A stretch of 10,310 nt of DNA from Bacteroidales bacterium UBA3724. Its GTDB lineage: Bacteria > Bacteroidota > Bacteroidia > Bacteroidales > P3. Position numbers and translations under genes: made by a program. A model generated the notes under the pieces. The model saw nothing but the letters and a program-made list of their open reading frames with translations, was not told the origin of the DNA and did not search any database. The stretch spans positions 1-10,310 of the forward strand of contig DFHL01000097.1 in NCBI GenBank assembly GCA_002371315.1, written 5' to 3'. Shown here one piece after another: positions 1 to 5,268 of the stretch (position 1 is the first letter of the stretch; each line of letters begins with the position of its first letter).

Positions 1-9
1 ATTGCTGAT

Positions 10-104
10 AATTGCTGTTCAAAACCAGTGACAAGTGAATAGTGACCAGTGAAACGAACGCGCTCAATTCACAATTCACTAATCACAATTCACTAAAAAA
101 AATT
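10..104. repeat. 95-bp direct repeat, copy 1 (heptamer-built, foldable)
   Basis: This copy is nearly identical to 133-227, with a period of 123 bp; I see differences only near position 14 (G versus C) and at 33. The left half (26-53) is a run of heptamers of the type CAGTGAC/TAGTGAC/CAGTGAA. The right half (66-93) is a run of heptamers of the type AATTCAC. The halves are imperfect reverse complements: 27-53 can pair with 68-94 at about 20 of 27 positions around a 14-nt loop containing ACGAACGCGC. An A8 tract closes the unit. It has no coding content. It resembles a dispersed intergenic repeat; its function is unknown. Confidence 0.9.
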
Positions 105-132
105 TCTGGTTAATTCCCGGCCAATTTATGGT

Positions 133-227
133 AATTCCTGTTCAAAACCAGTGACCAGTGAATAGTGACCAGTGAAACGAACGCGCTCAATTCACAATTC
201 ACTAATCACAATTCACTAAAAAAAATT
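133..227. repeat. 95-bp direct repeat, copy 2 (heptamer-built, foldable)
   Basis: Second copy of the unit at 10-104, separated from it by 28 bp of unrelated AT-rich sequence. It has the same heptamer structure, the same arms (150-176 pairing with 191-217), the same 14-nt loop and the same terminal A8 tract. Both copies lie downstream of the minus-strand gene ending at 308. No open frame or promoter motif of note is seen in 1-253, so the stretch holds only these repeats and the hairpin at 254-289. Confidence 0.9.
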
Positions 228-253
228 GTTATTTTTGACCATTTACTTAAAAT

Positions 254-289
254 GAAGGCAGCTGATATCGGTCGATATCAGCTGCCTTC
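254..289 (-). terminator. Probable terminator hairpin after the CHU_C protein gene
   Basis: A perfect 17-bp inverted repeat (254-270 and 273-289) with only GT at its centre, beginning 18 bp past the stop codon of the minus-strand gene at 308-1195. On the minus strand the stem is followed by ATTTTAAG, a weak U-tract, and about 30 nt further by a T8 run. The position suits transcription termination of the sigma factor/CHU_C unit. The short U-tract leaves open that it is instead a palindromic binding site or an mRNA 3' stabiliser. Confidence 0.6.
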
Positions 290-307
290 GGTAAAAGTCT
301 GTCGATG

Positions 308-1195
308 TTAGCGGATGAGGGTGATGGTACCTTTCTTGTGCTGCAGGCCTTTGGCGGCGTCGTTGAGCTCTATGATGTAGACGTAGGTGCCCATAGGCTG
401 CTTGTGGCCGTTGGCGGTGCCGTCCCAGCCGGCATTGATGTCGCGGCTGTGGAAGACCTGGCGGCCTTCGCGCGAATAGATGTAGATCTCGAACGAGATG
501 AGGCTGGCGTCGGTATTGGGCTTGGCTTTGAAGGTGTTCACCTCGCTGTTGGGGTCGTCGGGGGCAAAGGCATTGGGGACCCATACCACAAGGTCCTCGT
601 TAGCGACCTTGGGTGCGATGGGGCTCTTCGTCGGCTGGCTTGCAGGTGCGTCGGTTTCGGGTTCGACAGCCTCGGGCTGGCTTTCATCCTGCCCAGCGAC
701 GGGCTGACGGGGAGCGGCGACAGGTGCCGTGGGCGCTGCCGGGGCTGCGACTGGCGCTACGCTTTGTGCCGTCGGCCTTGCCGTGGCCGTGGCCGTGGCC
801 GTGCGGTCGGCCACCTGGGGCTGTTCCGTCGCCACAGGCTGAGGCTCAGTAACATAAGGCTGCACGGTATTGGCTGTCATCGTCTTGGCAGCAGGGGCAG
901 CGGGAGCCGCCGACGGGGTTTGCTGTTCGACGGAAGTAATCGTTTCGGGAATCTGCGCCTGGGCTATCTGCACGTTCTGTGAAGCAACGGGGCTGTCGGC
1001 GACGGGATTGGCGTTTTTCCCAACGATTGCGATGACGGCCACTGCGCCGCCCACGAGCAGGGTTGACGCGACGGCGGCAATGCTGCGGCGGCGACGGGCC
1101 ACCGCGCGTGTGTTCATTGTATGCTGAATTGACGACCAGACTTTTTCGTCGGGTTGTACGCTGTAGTTCTCAAATTTCTGTTTCAGTATCGACAT
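308..1195 (-). CDS. Membrane-anchored CHU_C (T9SS type B-like) protein, putative anti-sigma partner
   Basis: 295 residues in four parts. Residues 1-37 are probably cytoplasmic and end in a basic stop (RRRR, 34-37). Residues 38-58 form one hydrophobic membrane segment. Residues 60-200 are a low-complexity Pro/Ala/Val/Thr linker with a TATATATA stretch near 132-139. Residues 201-295 match the gliding-motility-associated C-terminal domain (CHU_C, T9SS type B sorting): VPNAFAPDD, IYSREGRQVF, GWDGT, MGTYVYII and final KGTITLIR. No signal-peptidase site is evident, so the expected topology is N-in with the domain in the periplasm. It follows an ECF sigma factor gene on the same strand, 194 bp downstream, and the short N-terminus resembles sigma-binding tails of Bacteroidota anti-sigma factors. 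The CHU_C domain is seen; anti-sigma activity is inferred from position and topology. ATG at 1195 is used; there is no clear ribosome binding site, as usual in this phylum. Confidence 0.8.
   Translation of the reverse strand: MSILKQKFENYSVQPDEKVWSSIQHTMNTRAVARRRRSIAAVASTLLVGGAVAVIAIVGKNANPVADSPVASQNVQIAQAQIPETITSVEQQTPSAAPAAPAAKTMTANTVQPYVTEPQPVATEQPQVADRTATATATARPTAQSVAPVAAPAAPTAPVAAPRQPVAGQDESQPEAVEPETDAPASQPTKSPIAPKVANEDLVVWVPNAFAPDDPNSEVNTFKAKPNTDASLISFEIYIYSREGRQVFHSRDINAGWDGTANGHKQPMGTYVYIIELNDAAKGLQHKKGTITLIR
781..803 (-). repeat. Hexanucleotide tandem repeat inside the CHU_C protein linker
   Basis: The plus strand reads CCGTGG about 3.8 times. On the coding strand this gives alternating Thr-Ala codons in the linker of the gene at 308-1195. 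Adding or losing a 6-bp unit keeps the frame and changes only linker length by two residues. Confidence 0.75.
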
Positions 1196-1249
1196 AGGGT
1201 TAAAAATTTACGGGTTGATATTGTGGAACAATTAATATTTTTTTAACGG

Positions 1250-1327
1250 CGAATTAAACGAATTGAACGAATTTAATCATTTATGTTGAAATTATGTTTT
1301 GCAAGCAAAACGCGAATTACGCGAATT
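1250..1327. repeat. Phased CGAATT repeats (9-bp period) between sigma and CHU_C genes
   Basis: CGAATT starts at 1250, 1259, 1268, 1313 and 1322. Neighbouring copies are 9 bp apart, and the two groups are offset by 63 bp, exactly seven periods. The left group has the unit CGAATTnAA. The array lies in the 194-bp AT-rich gap (1196-1389) between two minus-strand genes. It may be a decayed minisatellite or a set of binding sites; nothing shows which. Confidence 0.6.
1296..1311. other. Small perfect inverted repeat in the sigma/CHU_C gap
   Basis: GTTTTGC and GCAAAAC, 7 bp each, flank a two-base AA centre. It lies between the two groups of CGAATT repeats and about 100 bp upstream of the start of the CHU_C protein gene. 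No U-tract follows on the minus strand, so it is not a convincing terminator. It could be an operator or an mRNA hairpin that sets the ratio of the two gene products. Confidence 0.4.
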
Positions 1328-1389
1328 TTTAGAGGTTACTATATATTTAATTACAAGTTAATTTATCCGTTATGTAAAAGGTTTTCAGT

Positions 1390-1989
1390 TTATGTTTCGC
1401 ATTCGCCTGGTTGGGCGGTAGGGGATTCGTTATTTGATTCCGTTTCAGGCTTTTGCTGCCTGTCGAGGAGCATTTTGACAAGCATCTTCCTTGCGCGCAC
1501 CAGCGCTGAGCGGGCCGACGAGGGCTTGATGCCCATCTGTTTTGCCGCCTCTTCGCAGGTGTAGCCTTCCACTTCGCAAAGGTTGAGCACCGTTCGGAAA
1601 CTTGGCGGCATCTTGCGCATAGCGTCGAGGAGGAGCGAGACATCGACGCTGGCCACGACACTGTCGACACTGACGTTCTCGTCGACACATTCGTAGTTGG
1701 CTTCGCTGGAATTGGCCACGGGCAACTCGTGTCGCTGGGCGTTGACGGCGGTGAAGACCATTATGCGCCGCATCCAGGGCTCGAGGAGCTTGACATCGCG
1801 CAGGCGATGCAGATTTTCAAAGACCTTGATGAAACCATCGTGAAGCACATCCTCGGCGGCGGCGCTGGTGCGGGTGTAGCGCATACAGAGGCCATAGAGT
1901 CGCGGGGCATAGCGCTCGTAGAGTGCGCGATATGCACGCTCATCCTTGCGCAGGCAACCTTCGATTATTTGTGCATCATTTTGTTCCAT
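1390..1989 (-). CDS. ECF-family RNA polymerase sigma factor (sigma-70 family)
   Basis: 199 residues, typical ECF length. Sigma region 2 covers about 11-88, with ERYAPRLYGLCMRY (25-38), the DVLHDGFIKVFENL segment (47-60) that contacts core polymerase and the -10 region, and PWMRRI. Sigma region 4 covers about 117-175, with the helix-turn-helix around 144-166 (YTCEEAAKQMGIKPSSARS) for -35 binding. Residues 89-116 are the linker. The last 20 residues are polar and disordered. It directs polymerase to a specific regulon, which the sequence does not reveal. It starts 56 bp after trmO on the same strand and is followed by the membrane-anchored CHU_C protein, its likely regulator. I see no TAnnTTTG box just upstream, so it is either read through from trmO or transcribed from a promoter of its own type, such as an autoregulated one. 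Confidence 0.93.
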   Translation of the reverse strand: MEQNDAQIIEGCLRKDERAYRALYERYAPRLYGLCMRYTRTSAAAEDVLHDGFIKVFENLHRLRDVKLLEPWMRRIMVFTAVNAQRHELPVANSSEANYECVDENVSVDSVVASVDVSLLLDAMRKMPPSFRTVLNLCEVEGYTCEEAAKQMGIKPSSARSALVRARKMLVKMLLDRQQKPETESNNESPTAQPGECET

Positions 1990-2045
1990 TATATCCCTTT
2001 ACATAATATAAGTCACAGATTTTGCCCAAAACGCTGCAAAGAAAA

Positions 2046-2732
2046 TCAAAAAAATATTTCGAAAACTTCCAAGACGTTATTTTCCAGAACTTTAAATTTT
2101 ACATTAAATTTACCGAAAGCCATTCCATATTCGCGCTGGCCGCTGTTGTGGTAGGACGGCCGCGGGTCGTGGGCCAGGATGTCGAGCAGGGGCTGCCGCA
2201 AGGCGGGGTCCACCTTTGCAAGCAGGGCGTCGGGGCAACGCACCTCGAGCAGCCGCGAGGCCGGGGTCGGGGCGAAACCGCTGCGCGCATCCGGGTGCGC
2301 GTCGGTATAGGGCAGGTAGGGCTTGATGTCGACAATCGGCGTGCCGTCCATCAGGTCGGCCCCGGCGACGAGGAGCCTGGGGCCATCGGGGCTTTGCCAT
2401 TCGACGCCGAGCAGCCTGACCGACGAGAGCCCCAGACCGTTGGGGCGGAAGGGCGAGCGCGTGGCGAAGACCCCCATACGCTGGTTGCCGCCCAGCCGCG
2501 GCGGCCGCACCGTGGGCGACCAACCGTCGCGCCCGTTGGCGCTGAAATTCCATATCAGCCAGAGGAAATCGAACTGGTCGATGCCGCGCAGGGCGTCGGC
2601 ATTGCGGAACTGGGGTTCGAAGACGATGGTGGAAGTGATGCCATCGATGATGTTGCTCTGGCGCGGGATGCCGAATTTCTGTGGAAACACAGAGCGGATG
2701 CGTGCTATGGGCACGACGGTCAACGGTTCCAT
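2046..2732 (-). CDS. trmO: tRNA (N6-threonylcarbamoyladenosine37-N6)-methyltransferase TrmO
   Basis: 228 residues of the TsaA/YaeB family. In characterised members TrmO uses S-adenosylmethionine to methylate t6A37 of certain threonine tRNAs, forming m6t6A in the cytoplasm. The N-terminal beta-barrel carries GIPRQ (21-25), FEPQF (38-42), the signature TRSPFRPNGLGLSSVRL (91-107), and GTPIVDIKPYLPY (130-142), which ends the catalytic domain. The C-terminal domain has DPRPSYH (189-195) and REYGMAFGKFNVKF (200-213), as in YaeB. The last 25 codons are AT-rich but still match the family ending, so the gene looks complete. Its ATG lies inside the 3' end of the PAP2 gene (13-nt overlap), indicating co-transcription and probable translational coupling. 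Confidence 0.93.
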   Translation of the reverse strand: MEPLTVVPIARIRSVFPQKFGIPRQSNIIDGITSTIVFEPQFRNADALRGIDQFDFLWLIWNFSANGRDGWSPTVRPPRLGGNQRMGVFATRSPFRPNGLGLSSVRLLGVEWQSPDGPRLLVAGADLMDGTPIVDIKPYLPYTDAHPDARSGFAPTPASRLLEVRCPDALLAKVDPALRQPLLDILAHDPRPSYHNSGQREYGMAFGKFNVKFKVLENNVLEVFEIFF

Positions 2733-3424
2733 AACTTACGTTCAATCAAATTGTTCAACCAAAAGGAAATGTCGGCCGAGATGATGCCGACAGCAGCGCC
2801 GGCCAGGACGTCGCCAGTCCAGTGGCGGTCGTTGTAGAGGCGCATAAAGCCCGTAAAGGCAGCGACGGCGAAGCCCGCCGCCGGAATCCAGGGCGAGGTG
2901 TCGCCATATTCGAGCCTGAGCAGCTCGGCCCCGGAGAAAGCGAAAGCCGTGTGCCCCGACGGGAAACTGTTGGAGGCACTGCGGTCGGGCCGCCATTCGG
3001 TGATGCACAGCTTGAGCGGCTGGACGATGGCCGTGGTGATGAGCATCGTTCCGGCCGTGCGCCGCAAAAGCGGCCACCCGTCGTGACGCGAAGGCACTCC
3101 GCACCAGTCGAGCAGGACAACCGACGCCAGCGGAGCCAGCTGCAGGAAATCGTCGAAATGCAGCTGACGGTGGTCGAAGCGGTTGCGACGCCACAGCTGC
3201 ACCTCTTCGCGGACAAGGATGTTCTGGCGGCGCAGGGGTTCGACAAACATCGGCGAAGCGCCCGCGGTCAGTGCAAGCCCCATCAGCGAGGCCGGCACAG
3301 GGCTGCAAAGCAAGGGAGCAGGGCCCTGAGCAGGAAGTATGGACAAAGTGTCCTGAGCCAAAGCCGGAGCCACGGCAAGGCGCAGCAGCAGAATGGCGGT
3401 CAGTATGTGCGTCAGCGGTTTCAA
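2720..3424 (-). CDS. PAP2-superfamily (type 2 acid) phosphatase
   Basis: 234 residues. The N-terminus (1-23) is a Sec signal or first membrane segment ending in APALAQ. All three parts of the PAP2 catalytic site are present: K138-x6-R145-P146, then P155-S156-G157-H158, then R195-x5-H201-x3-D205; the two histidines are the expected nucleophile and acid/base. Several hydrophobic segments (about 97-108, 125-137, 180-193, 205-225) suggest a membrane protein acting on a phosphate monoester or a lipid pyrophosphate in the periplasm. The substrate cannot be read from the sequence. The start is unusual: the only reasonable codon is TTG at 3424-3422, because a stop in this frame lies at 3442-3440 and the first internal ATG (residue 48) would lose the signal. 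TTG overlaps the comB stop as TTGA, so the two are coupled. Confidence 0.9.
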   Translation of the reverse strand: MKPLTHILTAILLLRLAVAPALAQDTLSILPAQGPAPLLCSPVPASLMGLALTAGASPMFVEPLRRQNILVREEVQLWRRNRFDHRQLHFDDFLQLAPLASVVLLDWCGVPSRHDGWPLLRRTAGTMLITTAIVQPLKLCITEWRPDRSASNSFPSGHTAFAFSGAELLRLEYGDTSPWIPAAGFAVAAFTGFMRLYNDRHWTGDVLAGAAVGIISADISFWLNNLIERKLWNR

Positions 3425-4143
3425 CAGTCGACAACCAGTTTACCGTTCATAAAACGAGGCACCACGCGACAGGTGTCGGCCGTAAGAGCCCAGCGGATGT
3501 CGACATCGCAGCCCAGACGCTGCAGACGGTGCACGTGCGTGGCTTTGAGGCAGTAGGAATACAGGTCGTGAGAGGCGCAGTGCCACAGGTCGAGAGCCAT
3601 CATTGCGGCGTCGTTGACCAGCTGCAGGTTGGGAAAGAGGCGCAAAAGCCTGTCGATCAAGGCACCCGCAAAAAGAGTGTCTTCGATCGACGGGTCGCCC
3701 TTCCATCCCGAGCAGAGGACGACAATGTCCTGCTCTTCGCCTGCTGCGGCGATGGTTTCGGCAAGAGCGCCAAGGTTGGCAAAGGCGCCGACCAGAAGGA
3801 GCCTGGAGTCGGCAGCCCGCAGGATGGACACGGTGCCATTGGTGGTGGAATAGGCCAGACGCTGTCCCGTCAGGTCCATCGAAAGGTATTCGGTAGGCGA
3901 ATTGCCACAGGCGGCGCCGTTCACCTTCTCGCCGTTGCGCTCGGCGGCCAGCGTATAGCCCCGGTCGCGGAAGAGCGACAGCGGTTCGAGCGAGTCGAGC
4001 GGTACGATTTCGGCCACCCCGGCGACAAAAGCGGCACAGATGGCCGACGTGGCGCGCAGGATGTCGACGGCCACCGACACGTGCTGGTTCTTCAGCTGGC
4101 GACCGTCGTAGAGCCGTGGCGACAGTATTACTTCTATGTTCAT
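3421..4143 (-). CDS. comB: ComB-family 2-phosphosulfolactate phosphatase-like protein
   Basis: 240 residues matching the ComB family throughout: VDILRATSAICAAF (26-39), CGNSPTEY (79-86), STTNGT (99-104), LLVGAFANLGAL (116-127), CSGWKGDPSIEDTLFAGAL (144-162) and the DAA/LW segment (178-187). Archaeal ComB is a Mg-dependent phosphatase that releases sulfolactate in coenzyme M synthesis. Bacteroidota are not methanogens and no ComA or ComC partner is present here, so the true substrate is uncertain (another sulfonate or a different phosphate ester). The ATG at 4143 was chosen because the family domain begins right after it; a frame extending to 4218 would run into rnpB. It is the first gene of a minus-strand cluster with PAP2 and trmO, starting 48 bp past the 3' end of rnpB. 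No strong promoter box is seen in that gap, so readthrough from rnpB is possible. Confidence 0.87.
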   Translation of the reverse strand: MNIEVILSPRLYDGRQLKNQHVSVAVDILRATSAICAAFVAGVAEIVPLDSLEPLSLFRDRGYTLAAERNGEKVNGAACGNSPTEYLSMDLTGQRLAYSTTNGTVSILRAADSRLLLVGAFANLGALAETIAAAGEEQDIVVLCSGWKGDPSIEDTLFAGALIDRLLRLFPNLQLVNDAAMMALDLWHCASHDLYSYCLKATHVHRLQRLGCDVDIRWALTADTCRVVPRFMNGKLVVDC

Positions 4144-4181
4144 TATATGTAGACTATCAATACAATACGAGCATTCCAAAA

Positions 4182-4190
4182 CAAAAAAAA
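4182..4190 (-). terminator. U-tract terminating rnpB
   Basis: On the minus strand rnpB ends in GGCTGCCG, followed directly by T8 and then GTTTT. The preceding stem would be helix P1 of the RNA itself, whose partner strand is almost 400 nt away, or a smaller local hairpin. Some readthrough into comB is possible. Confidence 0.55.
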
Positions 4191-4579
4191 CGGCAGCCTG
4201 TAAGCCGGGTTCTGTCACCGCGCAAGCGGCGCTCTATCATTAATCTAGGACATCCGTCGCCGGATGTCTCAATCAACCTACCCCCCGACAACGGGCGAGT
4301 CAACCCTTGACTGTCGGTATATTTGGTTTTTCAGCCCATAAGGTTTACCATCATCCGCATCTCTGCGAACGTCGTGAGCCCTTACCTCGCGTTTTCACCC
4401 TTACCGGTCGCTGAGCCGTTCGTACGAAAAGCACTGTGTCCGGCGGTATTTTTTCTGTGGCACTGTCTGTGACGCGTTCCTTGCGGAGGCGCGCCCCTTC
4501 CCGTTAGGAAGTATGGCGACTCTGCGCTGCCCGGACTTTCCTCCTGCAGAATGCACTGCCGGCGATAGAGCGGCTGCCG
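4191..4579 (-). ncRNA. rnpB: RNase P RNA (bacterial type A)
   Basis: This is the catalytic RNA that cleaves 5' leaders from tRNA precursors together with the RnpA protein. Reading the minus strand, the 5' end CGGCAGCC (4579-4572) pairs with the 3' end GGCTGCCG (4198-4191) to form P1. The invariant GAGGAAAGTCCGGGC lies at 4543-4529, the ACAGAAA of the P4 region at about 4456, and the GGTAAGGGTGAAAACGCGAG core at about 4405-4386. TAGATTAATGAT lies near 4247-4236 and the 3' conserved AGAACCCGGCTTAC at 4213-4200. The length of about 389 nt suits type A. The ends are set from P1 and may be off by a few bases. A TAnnTTTG promoter sits just upstream, and the opposite flank diverges to the lipoprotein genes. 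Confidence 0.96.
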
Positions 4580-4589
4580 TTTCGGGGTG

Positions 4590-4620
4590 CAAAATTACAC
4601 ATTTTTTCGTTTATGGCGAA
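4590..4620 (-). promoter_or_regulatory. Promoter of rnpB (Bacteroidota type)
   Basis: On the minus strand TAATTTTG (4597-4590) matches the -7 consensus TAnnTTTG. TTCG (4620-4617), 19 nt upstream, matches three of four bases of the -33 box TTTG. The predicted start point is about 4583, just upstream of the rnpB 5' end set by helix P1, which supports both calls. Confidence 0.75.
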
Positions 4621-4641
4621 AAAAAGTTTTAACGTCTTCCC

Positions 4642-4680
4642 TATTTTTGCACCCGATATGAAATATTATTCGTATTTTTG
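4642..4680 (+). promoter_or_regulatory. Candidate promoter(s) of the lipoprotein genes
   Basis: Two exact TAnnTTTG boxes (TATTTTTG) lie at 4642-4649 and 4673-4680, facing the gene at 4768. Neither has an ideal -33 TTTG at about 19 nt; the second has TTTG at 4646-4649, 23 nt upstream. The second box would give an 80-nt leader. The two boxes may be tandem promoters. They lie within 100 bp of the divergent rnpB promoter. Nothing else is recognised in 4580-4767. Confidence 0.45.
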
Positions 4681-4767
4681 CAGTTTGTAAAATGCGTCCA
4701 AACGCGAACAAAAAGTAGCGACAGAGGCGCACTACCTTATTGAAAAACAAAAACATAGAATAGCAAT

Positions 4768-5268
4768 ATGAGAAAAAGGCATTCGTTTGGAATAGCGACG
4801 ATAATGGTCGGTGCCGCCCTTTTGGCAGCCTGTTCGTCGTCGCAGCCTGTTGTCGACGAGACGGTAATGCTGGCCTATTGCAAGGAGCCGACGACGGAAA
4901 ACCTTGAGAATCTTTCGAAAAATTACAGTTCGATAATCAACAAAAGCCGCAAGACGGGCCTGAAACAGCCTGGCGTATACAGCGACTATGCCGTGACCCT
5001 TGTCAAGCAGGGGCGGCGCGCCGAGGCCAACAGCTGGTTCAACCGCGAGATGAGCGAATTCGCGGCGTCGCGCGAATACGTGATGCAGCTGAAGCGGCTG
5101 CTGATACCTGAATTCCAGAACGACAACACCATCAAGACCGATAGCGCAGACACCGTAAGCGTGGACACCGAGTCGGCCCTGTCGCCCGAAAGCCGCGCCA
5201 AAGCCGAAGAGAAGGCCCTGTCGGTTATGGACGAAAAGGAGAAAAAGAGCAAGAAAAACAAAAAGTAA
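4768..5268 (+). CDS. DUF4810-family lipoprotein
   Basis: 166 residues. A lipoprotein signal peptide ends in LLAAC with the lipidated Cys at 22. The core (about 36-112) matches DUF4810: LAYCKEPTTENLENL, then QPGVYSDYAVTLVKQGRRAEANSWFNRE, then a REYVMQLKRLL helix, a TPR-like arrangement. The C-terminus (113-166) is a charged tail ending in Lys-rich KSKKNKK. DUF4810 proteins usually travel with a GNA1162/DUF799 lipoprotein and a CsgG-like lipoprotein as an envelope complex of unknown function. The GNA1162 gene follows here with its ATG overlapping this stop (TAATG), so the pair is translationally coupled. No CsgG gene precedes it: rnpB does. Location is the periplasmic face of a membrane; whether inner or outer is not clear. 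Confidence 0.85.
   Translation: MRKRHSFGIATIMVGAALLAACSSSQPVVDETVMLAYCKEPTTENLENLSKNYSSIINKSRKTGLKQPGVYSDYAVTLVKQGRRAEANSWFNREMSEFAASREYVMQLKRLLIPEFQNDNTIKTDSADTVSVDTESALSPESRAKAEEKALSVMDEKEKKSKKNKK

Noticed and set aside
10..227. A possible CRISPR array
   Set aside because: There are only two units of 95 bp with one 28-bp spacer, internal heptamer structure and no cas genes, so this is a dispersed-type repeat.
305..982. A 225-codon plus-strand open frame over the CHU_C protein gene
   Set aside because: The minus strand has a definite CHU_C domain here. The plus frame is Gly/Arg-rich low-complexity sequence, typical of an antisense shadow in GC-rich DNA.
4144..4218. A 25-residue N-terminal extension of comB
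   Set aside because: It would run into the 3' end of rnpB, and the ComB family begins at the MNIEVILSP start at 4143.
4401..4592. A 63-codon minus-strand open frame
   Set aside because: It lies inside the conserved core of RNase P RNA, which explains the sequence fully.
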